Positions 11,434-25,160 of a stretch of DNA of 64,000 bases are shown piece by piece; positions within the stretch are counted from its first letter, which is position 1; every line of letters starts with the position of its first letter. The stretch lies in assembly GCA_003339415.1 (NCBI GenBank), contig PDHQ01000091.1, positions 59,592 to 123,591 on the forward strand. Direction: 5' to 3'. A program made the position numbers and the translations under genes. The notes below the pieces were generated by a model, which was not told where the DNA came from, did no database searches, and was given only the letters and a program-made list of their open reading frames with translations. The stretch is from Ophiocordyceps camponoti-saundersi (nom. inval.) (Eukaryota > Ascomycota > Sordariomycetes > Hypocreales > Ophiocordycipitaceae).

Positions 11434-14254
11434 TATTTACTACTATATAAAGATAGTTTAAGGTATTTATCCCCTTCTAGGACTAAGGAAAGAAAAAGAA
11501 GATAATAAAAAGAAAAGAAAAAGGAAAGAATATATATAGATTAAGCCTTAAACGATAATCCCTTTACCTTAGACTAAACCTTATTAAGTCCTACCTTAAT
11601 TTTACTATACTTAGTATTTATTTTATTACTTACTACCGCTATATTCGCCTCTAAGAGCGTTAAGCAGTTTAAATTATTTTTAATTAATATAATTAATATA
11701 TCTATCTTATCTTCTATAATCTTTAGTTTATTAAGGGCTTATATAAGAAAGCTTAAGTTACTAGTTATATTAAGTATCTCTTAAGCGTAAGCTAATAATT
11801 TATAAACGTAAGTTATAATCTACCTTAGGTTTAATTATACTTAGCTAAATAGACTCTTAAGTAAGGACTTAATAAGATAGTCGCCTAAATCGACACTCTC
11901 TAATATAGGTGCCCGTCTCCTATATCTTTTCTTTACTTAACTTCCTACTATAATAAGGGGCTTAGTAATAGTAAGGTTTACTAAGTTAGAAATCGTAAGC
12001 TAAGGAGTAGCTTAAGGAGTTATTTATATTATAAGTTATAAATTAAGTTTATTCTAAGCTATAATCCTAAAATATAATACTTAAGTTATAGCGTATATTT
12101 CCTCTAAGGTAAGACTTAAGGCTAGTACCTAGGTAATAGGGCTTAGTAACGGTAATTATTTTTAAGCTATTATCGGCTATTCTAGCGCTAAGTATTTCTT
12201 AAGCTTTTTCCCGGAAAGCTTCCCCTTAAGGGGCTAAATTACTACTAATTTTTCCTTCGTAATACGTAAAGATTAAAATATAAATTTATTCTATTTATTA
12301 ATTTAGTAATAAGTTCGTCGATATATTACCCTTAGGATAGACCGATAGAGATATTTAAAATCCCTTAAAAATATATTCTTAGCTATAATTTCTAGTTACT
12401 TAAGGTATCCTAGCTTAGACGCTAATTTAAGGAAGTTAGTTAATAAGTTAATAATATTTATATTAAGGAAGTTAGTAATAATATTAAATATTTAAACTAG
12501 GTATATAAGTATAAAAGGGAACGTTAAAAGGTACTAAGTTATTATAATATCCTCGATCCCCTATATTTCCTTTATCTTTACCTTAAGCTAAGTAAGCTTT
12601 TAAAGCTATTATATAGATCTTATTATAAGCTATATAATCTATTATCTTATTATAGCTTAACTATATAAGGTATTACTTATTACTATAATAATAGCTAGTA
12701 ATAGCTTTATAAAAGCCGAATATAAAAGTTATATCTATTCTAATAAGTATTCTTTAACTAGGTAATATTTAGCTTACCTAAAAGCTACCTTAGCTTTAAT
12801 AAAGAAGGTAATAATTATAAGTCTAACTTTTAACTAGACGGGGTCCTTAGTATTAGGTATATTTAAGTAATCGAGTATTATTTATAAGTTAAGCTACGCC
12901 TTAAGGCGTTTATAAACTATCTTTCTATTTATCGCCCTATTAGTAACTTATTTTAAGCTTTTAAGTAGCTAATATAAGTCTTAAGGCCTCTTATATATCG
13001 TAATATCGCCCTCTCTAAAGCTTATAATAAAAGGGATAAGGCTATTAAGGTTTATATAAGGGGGGATAGCTACGAGTATAAGATTTTTATTAAAAATAAG
13101 GTTATCGCCTATTTTTATATTATCTTATATTAGTATATTAAAAAGCTTTTAATTTATAAGATTTAATATAATATCGGTCGCTTATAGTAATACGTTAATA
13201 AGCGTTTAGGAAATTATATTTACTAAGTATACGACTATAAGTTAAAGCTACCTAGGTATATTATAGTAAGAGGAAACCTTAATAGTAAGATAAGTTAAAG
13301 TAAATATAGTAGATATAAGAGAAAAAGGGTATATAAGAAAGAAAAGAGAAAAGAGAAATAACCGAAAGAGAAAATACTTAAGTTTAGGTTAGTAAGGCGA
13401 AAAAGTAAGTCTTTTTAAAATCGTCGTAAGCTAGCTAATATAGCTAATATTTACTAATTATCGCTTCTTAGGTATTTAGGCTATATAAGGAAATACTTTA
13501 ATAAGTCCTAGTAAAAAGTTAAGTTTACTATACTTTTAACTATAATATTATCTATATATCGAATTATCTATAAGACTTTTTTTACCTATTAGTTTAGCTT
13601 AAATAAGCTAACTTAAGTTAGCTATAGCTTAGTAAGTTTACCTTCCCTAGCTATATATACGAGATTACCTAGCTTAAATTTAGTTATCCTAACTATTTCC
13701 TAGTAATATTTATAGCCTTTAGCTTCTAGTTTAAACTTAGCCTTAACTAGGCCCCTCCGGTTAGAGGCTTTAGTAATATAACGTAAAACTAGATTAGTAT
13801 ATTAACCTCCTATAAGCTATTCTACCTTCTTACTAGCTTTAAGAGCCTTAAAAACTTCTAGGGATAGGGTAAGGGGTAATAACCTATCCTACTATATACT
13901 ATATAGAATCTTAGATAGCGAGAAGCTAAGTATTTAAACTATCTTATAATTTAGCTATTTTATAACTTTTAATAAGTAATCTAACTAGGATAATTCCTTA
14001 AGCCTAGCTCGATTTAGAACTTATAAGAAGATTCGATTTATAACTTTAACGAGGCTAATATTTTAGTAAGACTTAGATAAGGCTAAGATATAGGTAACGT
14101 ATTAAGCTTTTAGGAAGGCGGTTATTTCTCTAAACGAGAAGGTAGATTTAAGGTCTAAGTATATAGCTATAAGCGTAAAGGCTACGAAGTCTATCTAGCT
14201 TTATAGTCGAACTAGGGTTTCTAATACGCTTACTATCTAGCACGCTATTAACTA

Positions 14255-14300
14255 AGTAAACCTTAAGAAATAGTCGATAATAACTAGTATAAACTTAGCG
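14255..14300 (-). pseudogene. Gypsy 1 integrase remnant
   Basis: On minus this reads KFILVIIDYFLRFT. It resembles the FILVxxDxF(S/T)K block around the second catalytic Asp of Gypsy-type retroviral integrases. The surrounding frame contains many stops. The matching region of Gypsy 2 lies near 48215-48260. Confidence 0.65.
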
Positions 14301-16179
14301 CTATTACTAATAATAGGGAACGGCCTAATATAATCTATATTAATAACTTAGAACGGGGCGCTAATAATAATAAGTTAATTTAATAACTTAGGCACGCGAG
14401 GTATAAAGAATAAATACTTAGTATAGCTTTTTACGTAAGCTATAATATCTTAAGCTATATCTAGCTAGAAGATATAAGTAAAGAGTTATCTATATATTAG
14501 CTTTAAGCTAAAATATCCTACTTTATTATAAGCCTATCTTAGTACTTTAGGCACCTTATCTAGTAAAAGGTAACGCTACTAATCTCTAAATAGGTAGCGA
14601 TATAAGAGGATATACCGCTTAGGGCACTATCGAAAGGACGAGGCTTATTATTTTACTCGTACTAATCTAATCCGGTCCCGAGGATTAGTTAATCTTCCCT
14701 TAGTTAGCTATCTAACTAGCTCCCTATACTAGGCATTTTAAGCAAATCTAGCTAGAAATATAAAAGTATTAAGCTATCTTAGAGTAACTATTATTAGTAT
14801 AAGTTCCTTAGGTAACTTCTATCCTATCTACTATTATAATAATTTAAGAGTATCTTACTATAGTTAAGATAGCTTAGGTAAAGCTTATCTAAACTTATCT
14901 ACTAGTAGTATTTTAATCTTATTACCTTTTAGGTGCTTAAGTAATTCCTTAAATTTAGTTTTTCTATCTTTCTATCTTTATAAGCCCTTACCTAAGTTAA
15001 AGTAGCCGAAATCTATAATATTTAGAATATTATAGTTATTAGACGGGAATAAAGTTTATAATAGGCCGTTTACTATAGTATTTCTATCTCTAGAAATATA
15101 TTCGAGGATAATATTAAGCTACCCTAGCTCTATTACCTACTTAGTATAGATACCTTTATATCCTTCTACCCTTAGAAACTAAGTTAAAAGTAGGTAGTTA
15201 GTAAAGATTACTAATAGCTAAATAATATAAAAGAAATACTTATATTATTAGCAAAACTCGATAATAGTATAAAGTTCCCTCTTATACGTCCTATAATTTC
15301 GCTAGGTTTTTATTAGTAGGAAGGAATTATAAAGAATAAGTACCTCGACCTTATCTCTTTCCTATAATATAACGTAACCTACGCTATACTTCGATACGTT
15401 AATATAAACTTATACTAGCTTATTAAGCTTAGGGCTATATATTACTATTACGGCTTTAACTATAAACTTTAAGATCGTGAAAAAAAGGGCTTTATACGGG
15501 CCCTAAACGAAGGGTATATTCCCGGTAAGTTTAGTTAGAGGTTTAGAGAGCTCCGTATAGTTAGTAATCTATCTTCGATATAAGCTTATAGCCCCTAGGA
15601 AAGCTCGAACTTATCGCTAATTTGCCGGCATAGGCTAGTCTTTAATCTTCTATAGCTAGCTAGGCTTTATTATAATCTAACCTCCTATATAATATACCTA
15701 TCTAATAGTAAGGATATTTATTATTCCTAGGAAGACCTTCTTAAAACTTAACCGGAGGAGAGCTTATAATAATCGCGGTAGGAAGTAATCCCTAATAAAC
15801 TGCCACTACTCCTCGAAGCTTATATACTTAGTAAAGATATCGTTAATATAGTTATTTAAAGGTGCGATATAATTACTTTTTAAAGGTACTATTAGTAGTA
15901 ATAGCTTAGGTAAAGGTTTAAGTATAGCCCTAAAAGCTAACTTTATTATCTTAGTAAAGCTATAAGCCGCTAACTAAGTTTCTTATAAAAGTTTTATTAG
16001 TTATAATTAAGAAAAACCTAGGATTTAGAACGCTAGAATATAACGAAGCTTAGGGGCTATAAGTATAGCCTAGTAGCTATACTTTAAGTTAAATATATTA
16101 AATAAACCGATCCTAGGGTTTAAGAGTTAGTTATAAAGTTCTAATAGTAAGGGAATCGTAATACCTAGTAAGTCTTTAT

Positions 16180-16270
16180 TTATATTATAATAATTTATTA
16201 TTAGCCTTTACTTAGCTTAGAAATTAGATTTATTTTTAATAACTATAACGAGTTTAGCCAACTACTAGCT
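16180..16270 (-). pseudogene. Gypsy 1 reverse transcriptase N-terminal remnant
   Basis: One minus frame reads LAKLVIVIKNKSNF and later RLIINYYNINKD. That resembles the 'S-P-VV-V-KK...R-CVDYR-LN' opening of Gypsy reverse transcriptases. The match is weak and stop codons interrupt it. Placing it upstream of the integrase in the minus direction supports Gypsy order. Confidence 0.45.
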
Positions 16271-19200
16271 TAGTTTACTATTAGCTACTACTATATACTT
16301 ATAGATCCTAAAGTTAATATTCTTATAAATAATCTTCTCTATCTAATATTATTATAAAGTATTCTATTTTCTTTTTTAACTATAATACTATAATTTCGTC
16401 CTAAGTATAATTTTTAGGTAATATAGGAAGAGGTTTATTAGTAATATATCCCTTATATCTTAACCCTTAAGGTTACGATATATATAAAATATATATATAA
16501 TCTCCTCCCTTAAGTATCTTAGAACTAAAAGTCTAAGCGTAATACCGTATAAATTAAACTACTTTATAACTAAGTCTTTATTAATAGTTTAGTTAATATC
16601 TCGCCGCTAAACTTTTCTCTATATTAGGAATAGGGATACTAGGGGTTCCGTTACTTAGGGACCCGGCTAATATTATCTATCTAGCCTCTTATATCGCTTA
16701 ATATTAGAGGTAACTTCTAAGCTAGCTACCGCTCCCTTAATTATAAAAAGCTTAGGTAGTAGCTATTTAGAGTAAAATAAAGCTAATATAAAATAATTTT
16801 AAAACTTAGCTTTAATACTTATATTATCTCTCCTTATTAATTAAGGTACGTAATAAACTAAAAAAGTAATTAGGTTAAAGTAAAAATATTTAAAAGATAA
16901 TATAAAGATATAAGCCTTCTATAGATATAGTTTAGTAACTTACCTAAGTTATTATTAATATTTTAGTTTAAAGATTCTATATTAGATATATAGTTAATAT
17001 TAAAGCTATCTATATCTAAATTTATATCTTCTCTTAAGAATAAGGAAAAATCTAAAGGTATTCCGATAAATTTCTTTAATAAAAGCAGCGTATTAGGGGC
17101 GAGTATAATCTTCTACTAGTTAGTAAAAGCTATAACTAGGCCCTTTAATATAATTAGTTTATCCCCCTTAGAAGTCCTACTAATCTTAATAATACCTTCT
17201 TATATATCGATAATAGCTCCGATATCGAATAACTATAAGAGTCCTAAGATAATAAGAACGTTATCTAAAGCTATAAACTTATTTTTAAGCTTAATAATAG
17301 CCTAAACTTCCCTATCGATACCTTATATAAAAACTTAAAAGATAGTAAAATCTTAAATTAGCTACCTTCTTATATTAGTAATTATTATAAGTAACCCTTA
17401 GAACCTTATATTACTTAGGGGCCTAGTCTTAATATTATATCTATAAATAAAGTTAAGGTTAAGAAAGTTTACCTAAGATTTTTAATTAGCTAAAATAATA
17501 ATAAGGGATAGCTTAAAGGATATACGCCTATTTAGTTTATTAAATATAATAGTATACGGGACTTTAAACTACTTAGTAAAGTTCTCTTACTATAATCTAG
17601 TATTTACCGTAAATCGGTTAAATTTAATAGTATTACTATTTACTATTATTACCTTAGCTTTAAGTTTAGCCTTAGCTTTGCCTTTTTCCTTTTTTATCTT
17701 AGTTAAAGCTTATCGCTTACGCGATAATAGGTATCGGAACTATTTAGCGCCTTCTAAACTTACTTGCTAAAAGTTAACTAAGTTAATTAGTATAATAAAG
17801 CGTTTTGCTAGCTTAACTTAATTAATACTACTTATACTATCTCTAGCTTATACCTTTACTAATCCTCTCGGAGCTTATTAAGATATATATAGCTTATTAA
17901 AAAGTCCTATACCTAGGTCCTCTATAACCTTAGCTAGTTTCTTATAATAGAGTATAGCCTTAGGATTTAAAGCTAGTTTAAAGGTCTCTTTAATAATATC
18001 TAAGCGTAAGGATCGGCGGTTAATAGGATAACGGTTATCTAAGCCTACTACTATAATAATTATTATAAGTACTTTTTAAACGATTTTATTAAGTTTAACC
18101 TTATCGTCCTTTACTAATATAATCTAGTTTAACTTATTTGCTAAATTTTCCTCTAAATCTAACTCGTTTATTACCGTAGTAGGGGTCGCTTAAGTAGTAG
18201 GAGTAGTATTTCCCCGGTCTAAGCCTAACTTTAGTAAGACTATATTTAAGTAAATTTAGCTAGATAAATTACCTATTAACTTACCTAATATATTATATAG
18301 CTACTAGATTAGTTCTTAGGTTAAGGATTATTCTAGGTAATTATTAGACCTAATACTAACCTAGTATACCGGAATCTGCTATATTAGCGCTAGTAAAAGG
18401 ATAGCCGGACTCCTAATACTTAGGGTATTAGTAGACTTACTAAAAATAAGCCCCTTAAGGATATCTTTTTCCTAAGCTTATAAACCCTTATAGAATAGAA
18501 TAGGATAATTTAATACTTTATAGCCCGCCTCCTTATACTAAATATATATAAGTTAATCTTAAGGAAAGGAAAGGGTACCGTTAACGTAAACGTTCGATAA
18601 ATTCTTAGCGTTATAACTTATTATAGTAAAACCTACCTACTTAGATACTTAGTATCCCGTTATCTTAGGAGGCTTAGAGTTACCTTATCCTTAACCTTAA
18701 CCTTAACTAACTTTATTAAGTTTATTCTAATAATTAAGTCTCGCTATAGTAAGTATTATAAATAGGGTTATTCTATAAGTATCTTACTAAGGAGTATATT
18801 TAGTAAGGGATATCTTAGTAAAGTTAGAAGCTATAGGTGCCGCTTATTATTCTTACGCTTAACCTTAAAGATCTTATCTTAGGGTAAAGCCTAAGCGCTA
18901 TCTTATTAGTACGTTAGGTAGATACCTAAACTTCTCCTAGAAAAGATCCCTTATTATAGCTATAATAGCTGCCTATTTTCGAACTTAGCGGTTAGCTTAT
19001 TTAGCTACTTAAATCTCTATAAAAGCTTAAATAATATCCTAAGCTTCTACTAAGCTAGTCGAGGCGGTAGCTTATTATAATATAGTAATATAACGTAACT
19101 TTTAATTAATAATATTAGATATAAACTTATAAATTATTATACTTAAGAATATACTCTTAAAAGCTAATAATAGGAGGCTACCTTAAATAAAGTTCCTAGT

Positions 19201-20161
19201 ATTAACTAATTAAAGCGTTTAGCAGGTCCTATAATAGTAAGCTTAGAGAGACTCGCCTAAACTCTAGCTAAACTATACTAATATTTATAGCTATTATAGA
19301 ATATAACTAAGGGCAAACCTTTCTTCTAAAATTATCTATAATAGATAAAAATCGTTAGGTATAGCTTTACTTATCTTAGCACGCTTATAAATATTATAAA
19401 ATATAATATCGCTATCTATAAAGTTTATAGCCTTACTTATTAAGTTAATATTTATAACCTTAATCTTCTTATTATAATATTTAGTAGCTCCGTTAAGCTT
19501 AGTAAACGCTAGGTCGATAGCTTCTAGCTATCGGTAAATATTACTATTACCCCTAAACTTACTTATATCCCTATTAATAAGGGTTTTAATAACCTAGCTA
19601 TAGCTATTTAAAGATAAGGGCCTATCTATATTTAAGCTCCGGCCTAAGTTTAAGATATCTTTAGCTATCTAGAAATAGGTATTAAAAAATAAGGGCTATT
19701 ATCTAAATTAGAGGGCTATAATAAATTTAGATAATATAAGGAATAGATTAGGATTAGTAAAAACTAATATAAGGCTCGAATAAGAAGAAAATATTAGATA
19801 TAACGACTTTAATATATAGTCTTTATATCTCCGGTATATATATAAAGAAGAGAGAAGAGAAAAGAGGGGAGAAAGAAAAGAAGGGGATAGGTTAGGTATT
19901 TAATCTAAGCAAGAGCTATCTATATCTATAAGCTAAGAGGCAGGAGGCTAGAACCGTTAGGCCCTTATAGGTTAGGAAAGGGAAAAACTAAGTAAGGAAG
20001 GTTAGGTCTTAGTTAGAGAGAAGGTCTAGGAGGAAAAAAGGGCAAAGATAAGGCTTTTAGTAATATTAGTTAAAAGGCTAAGTTAGTTAGTTATATAGAT
20101 CTAGTTTATAGAAGGTAAGGCGGTCGGCGCTAAGGGCTATAAGCCCCCTATCTTAGTTACT

Positions 20162-20365
20162 AGATAAATAACCGAGTTACCTAACTATTAGAGATAGCCT
20201 TATATAGCTATAAAATAGTACGATAAAAGGAAACCTATATATAGGTAGTAAAGTAAGGTTAATTATATCTCTTCTAAGAAGGCTTTAAGCTATCTATCTA
20301 TACTTAAAATATAAGTATTATATCTGTTTAACTAAGTTAGGTTATATAACCTATGCCTGCTATTA
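20162..20365 (-). repeat. Gypsy 1 5' LTR (right, 204 bp)
   Basis: It pairs with 11230-11433. It is RIPed over nearly all its length. Only the last 25 bp or so, next to unique DNA, keep TGCCTG. Confidence 0.9.
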
Positions 20366-20397
20366 GGTAAGTAGGTACCTATATATCCGTATAGTAC
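20366..20397. other. Unique spacer between Gypsy 1 and the minus Copia
   Basis: Thirty-two bases of unmutated DNA: the GGTAA target-site duplication of Gypsy 1, about 22 bp, then AGTAC (20393-20397), the left target-site duplication of the minus Copia. The bases would have formed the loop of the hairpin whose arms are at 11213-11228 and 29901-29912. Confidence 0.8.
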
Positions 20398-20538
20398 TAT
20401 AGTGACACAAGGTGGGCATAGGCTATTAGGTGGGTGCACTGATGTGTGTGTATTATATGTGTGCTAGGTCTAGGCTAGGATGGCTAGGCTAGGTCGTATG
20501 CGAGGTCGGGCGGGGCTAGTCACGTGGACCCCTTAACA
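20398..20538 (-). repeat. Minus-Copia 3' LTR (left, 141 bp), unmutated
   Basis: It retains GTGACACAAGGTGGGCATAGG and a TGATGTGTGTGT run. The same positions in the right LTR read GTAATATAAGGTAGGCATAGG and TGATATGTATAT. RIP starts only some tens of bases into the internal region. Confidence 0.9.
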
Positions 20539-22439
20539 CCCCCCTTCAGGCCCGCTTAAACGAGCGGAAAATAGTTATTCCGTGCCGCAAAGCGCGGAAA
20601 ATAATAAAATAGCAAAAATAGCGTTTTTAGGCTTTTCTTAAAAGGCCGGTAAAGACTTAAATAGCTTAAAAACGTAATAAAAAATAAGATCTAAGAGATT
20701 AAATTAGGTCCCGGATAAGGTTATTCTATTTTAGATCGGTCGATTAGTATAGGAAATAGTAGAAAAATAGTAGGAATAGGCCTCTCTAAGCCACTCTTAA
20801 GGGGCCTTAAATAGGTTAATCTAAGCTATTAAGAAGGTTAAATTAAGCCGTTAAGAAGGTTAAATTAAGCTATTAAGAGGGGTTAAAACGCTTATATAAA
20901 AGGTATTAAGAGGCCTAATTTAAAGGAAAATTCCTCTTCTTATAAGGGGCTAAAGATAAGCTATAAGCCTTATAGCTATATATATAAGGAGGTATTATTA
21001 TTCGTATCGCTTAGTAGGGAAATACCGCTAAAGTTGTGCGAGTTAATATATCTAATAGTAAAGGGGCCTAAAGGCGCCTGCTATTAATACTTTTAAGGCT
21101 AGAATAGCCTCTTAGAGGCGTATTAAAGGGTATATATCGCGGGATCGGCGGCGGCACGAAGCCGGGCTAATAGTAAGGTTAATTATCGTAATATACCTTA
21201 TCTGTCCTCTCTTAATCGATACTTACCTCTCTAGAACGATCCGTCCTATTTTAATTAATAGCTATAACGCGACGCTAATTACTCTTCTTCCTTAAGATCC
21301 CCCCTTTAAGTACGGGATCCCCTAGTAATAAAAATCTTATATTATATTATTTATTAAGTCGTTAATTTAATCGATTAGTTTATTTAGTATCGGTGCCTTT
21401 ATTATCGGGTAGTATAAGGGTATCGCGGGCTTTATTATCAGGCGCCCTAAGCTTATTTAATAGCGTACGAGGGCTGCCCTTTATATTATTTTTAGCTTTA
21501 GAGGGTAAGATTATAATTTTTAGGTTAGAAAAATATAATATATAGACGAATTTAGCGTATTAGAGACGCTATAGAGGCTTTATAAGGCTATCGGCAGCTA
21601 TATCGGCTATATTAATATACTAAATCGTAAAGAATCGCTTTTCTACGCGATTAATAACTTATTTATATCGTATATTAATATACCTTATTCGGGCTATTTT
21701 AAACTTATTAAGGGCGATAGCTTTAGCGTTAAAGCTATCGGTAAATATAATTATAAGCGCTTATTACTATAGTAGCTTTAAGTTTTTAAGAATCTTATTT
21801 ATCTAAATTAAGCTTATACTTATAAGCGTTAAATTAATAAATTCGGCCTCCGTTAATAATAGCGTTATAAGCGTTTACTATTTCGATTTCTAGTATATAA
21901 GGCTTATGCTAATAAAAACGATATATCTAGCTATTAAGTATCTTATATATAAATTATCTATAAAGGAGGTATTTATAAAAATACGAGGTTTTAAATCTTA
22001 AGGGCTATAAGCACCTCTAAGCGTAAGGCTTAAGCTCTTTATACCGTAAAGGTATCGTATTAAATTCTTCTATATAAGAAGGTACGAGGTAGTCGGATTA
22101 AGGTTACTTTTATATAATTTACTATTCGTAAAGGCTAAGTTAGGCCTTATATTATTAGAGAGATAATTTATACTACCTATCTTTTTTAGCTATTCTTTTT
22201 AAGGTATCGTAAGCGGCTATATTTTTTAATTAGCGGGTATTTTAACTTTAGGTAGCTAGGGTATTTATACGGCGTTCGTAACGCCTTCGCTAAATAATTC
22301 GAGTATTTTAGTAATATATTTCTCTTAATATATATAGATTATATACGTAGCATAGTTCCTACGAAATTATAAGCCTAAAAAGGTAATAAGTTCGCTTAAG
22401 TTACGTAGATTTTATAATTCTTTTAAAATACCCTTTCCC

Positions 22440-22760
22440 TTATCTATAAGAGCGGCTATAAGCGCTATAATTATAATATCGTTAACGTAAAGAAGTATAA
22501 TAAATCCCTTAAGATAGGTATAGATATAAAACTTAAATTTAAGTTATTACTATTTATAGCGTTTAAGGGCCTTACTTACGTATATAAACTATATCGCGGG
22601 TAATAACTTAAGGCTATATAGGGCTTAATTAAGCTTATATACTTAATTCGTACTATCTTCGAAAAGATACGGCTAATTAACGAAAAATTCCTCTTAATAA
22701 AGAGCGTTAATAAACGCGTTTATAACGTTAAATTATTACTATTCGAGATCTTAAGATATT
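22440..22760 (-). pseudogene. Minus-Copia reverse transcriptase remnant
   Basis: On minus, about 22735-22680 reads FNVINAFINALY, then stop, then EEFFVN. This is the conserved Copia block DV-NAF-N--L-EE, with its first catalytic Asp changed to Asn. About 22502-22472 reads LLYVNDI, the YVDD catalytic box with the first Asp changed to Asn. Both Asp-to-Asn changes fit RIP. The order of the two blocks confirms minus orientation. Confidence 0.85.
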
Positions 22761-24241
22761 ATAATCGATAGGAATACTTAAACGGAAAAGAGGTATATAA
22801 TAGCGGTATAAAGGTCCTCGATAAAGTGCAAGGCCTCTTCTTTATCCCCTCTTATATATTAGCATACTTTAGTAATTATAGCTTTATCCTTAGGCGTTTT
22901 TATTATAAATACTTATTTACTAAGTAAGACTTATTTGCTAATAAGTTAATTAACGAGATCTTAAGTTTATTAACTATATAAAGCTTTAATTTCCGTATTT
23001 ATCGCTAAGCGCTAGTAGGAGAGATAATCGGGTCGCTTACGGATATCTTACTAGCTCTTAGGCGTTAATAGTATTAGAACGTTAAATACGGCGTTAATCG
23101 GCAGGACGAAGTCGGGAATCTCTACCTTTTTTTTATCGATATCTCTAAAGATAGCGTTAATAGCAGATTTAGCTATAGTAGCCGTTATAGAACAGGTCTT
23201 GCAATTAGTAGCGGGTATTATAGCTTTATTCCTTAGCTTAGCCTATAGAGGAGCTTCTTTATCGGCTAGATTATTAAATTAAGTATTATAAGGCGTTTAA
23301 TCGGGTATAAGGAATTATATTATATTTAGAGGCGTAGCTAGTTCTTCGGATTAAGAAGGGCCTGCGGTTTTATTACCTAAATTAGGTACGTTATTCGTAT
23401 CCTAGCCCCTAGCAGGCTTATCGGAGCCTTAATTACTAGGACGATCGTGATTTTTATTATTATTATTAATCTTATTAAGTTCGAATTTAAAGAATTCGTC
23501 CTCGTTAAGTTATTCTTCCTAATCTTCTTAAATCTTAAGTTCGGCGACGTATTTAATTATTTAATTAAGGTTTAGATTAGCTAGATCGTAGAATCTAATA
23601 TCTTAAGCCCTAATAATCTTATCTTCGTTAAGTAGATAGATTTTATAAATATGCCCGTAAAAGCTTTCTATACTAATAAAGCGGCCTTTCTTAGCTTAAG
23701 GGGCTATTTTAGCGCTTTAAATTCGATATTAAGGAGGGATAATAATATATACCTTATAACCCTATAATTATATATATTTAATCGAATATTTATAAGGTAT
23801 ATAAATCGCAGCTATTACTATCTTAATAAGGCTTTAATTTTTCGGGTTAGCTATCGATAAAAGTAAATTTTATACGTAGGCGCTAGTATCGATAAAAAAC
23901 GGCTATAATTTCTCGGGCAGCTTCGTCTCGATATATATAGCCCTTATAGTATCTATTAGAGTGCGCTTAGCGCGTTTAGCTTAGCCGTTCTAAGCTAGGG
24001 TATAAGGGGTATAAGTGCGCAAAATAAAGCCTTCGTTTACAGCCTAATTCCTAATTTTCTATTATATAAATTTAAGAGCGTTATCGAATCTTATAACTTA
24101 AATATAATAGCCTCCTATAATAATATTAACGCTATATTTCCACGCTTTAAGCTATTTAAAAGCTTTATTATAAGTTTTCGTAAAAAGAACTTAGTAATAG
24201 TTAGTATAAGTATTAATTCCGTAAAGTATATACTAATAACT

Positions 24242-24749
24242 TATCGGTTAGGCATCCTTCCTAAGCTAAATAGGTAGCTAAAGTTATATTATAAACTTCT
24301 CGTAGTAAAGATACTAATAGATTAAACTTAAAATATATATATTATATTAACCTAAATAATAAGGTTCGAGTAACTTATCCGAATTATATAGCGTATAAGA
24401 ATATTACGTTTACTATATAATATACTCTAGCTAATAGAGTTATAAAAGATTAAATAATAACTTTACTTATAACTTATCTTTTTTTTAAAAAGTATAGAAA
24501 AATAGGTATATTATATATACGTTCCTCCTCCTACTAACTACCTCCCTATCCTCCTCCTATATTAACTTCGTATATTATATTAATATTATATTAGTTTCGG
24601 ATCGGTATTATCTTAAGTTCGACTCCTCTTTATATATATCCCTAACCTCCTACTTTATTTATATAGAGATAGTAATCTTTACGACGCGTACTACGCGTAT
24701 TTAACGCGTATTATATTCCTAAGTAGCTAGTAATATATATATTTTAATA
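24242..24749 (-). repeat. Left LTR of the nested element (508 bp)
   Basis: It aligns without gaps to 27325-27832. Most differences are C/T or G/A transitions in CG/TA context. Confidence 0.92.
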
Positions 24750-25126
24750 CTAATAGTTTTTCTTTTTATAATTAGGAATATATATTTATCGAGTAAGTAG
24801 TTTAGGTATAATTAGGTTCCTTTAGTAGCTTTTATAAATTAAATTATTTCTTTACTTTTAAGGACTTATATAATTTAAGATTAGTAGATATTTTTACCTT
24901 ACTAATTTATAAATAAACTTAAGTTAATATTATGCTAATATCCGATATATTTCTTAATAATTTTAATATAACTTCCTAAGATAGTACGCGTTAAGCTATA
25001 TATCGCGTTTTCCTATTATCTATATTTTATAAATAATAGATAAGGTTTAGGTAGTAAACCTAACGCTATATATTATCGGTAATATAAAGCCTAACGCTAT
25101 ATATTATCGGCCGCCGCTACGAGCCG

Positions 25127-25160
25127 GTCCCTTAGCTTAGTAGCTTCTAAGCTAAGGGAC
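25127..25160. other. Perfect 14-bp stem-loop
   Basis: GTCCCTTAGCTTAG and CTAAGCTAAGGGAC pair perfectly around TAGCTT. The arms contain no CpA or TpG, so RIP could not have disrupted them. It lies in the non-coding interior of the nested element. Its function is unknown. Confidence 0.8.

Larger units (their letters stand above)
11230..20365 (-). mobile_element. Gypsy element 1 (9136 bp, RIPed)
   Basis: It has 204-bp LTRs at 11230-11433 and 20162-20365. The flanking duplication GGTAG (11225-11229) / GGTAA (20366-20370) differs by one transition. Coding order on minus runs from right to left: a gag-like region (about 18-19.9 kb, placed by position), a reverse transcriptase remnant near 16.2 kb and an integrase remnant near 14.3 kb. 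RT before IN is the Gypsy (Metaviridae) order. Every frame is broken by RIP. Gypsy 2 (37916-54318) is a full-length relative, 9140 bp after its LINE insert is removed. The LTR ends are AGAT...ATTA rather than an obvious TG...CA. Confidence 0.9.

Noticed and set aside
18680..18710. CCTTAACCTTAACCTTAACT resembling telomere repeats
   Set aside because: It is short, internal to Gypsy 1 and partly present in Gypsy 2, so it is element sequence.
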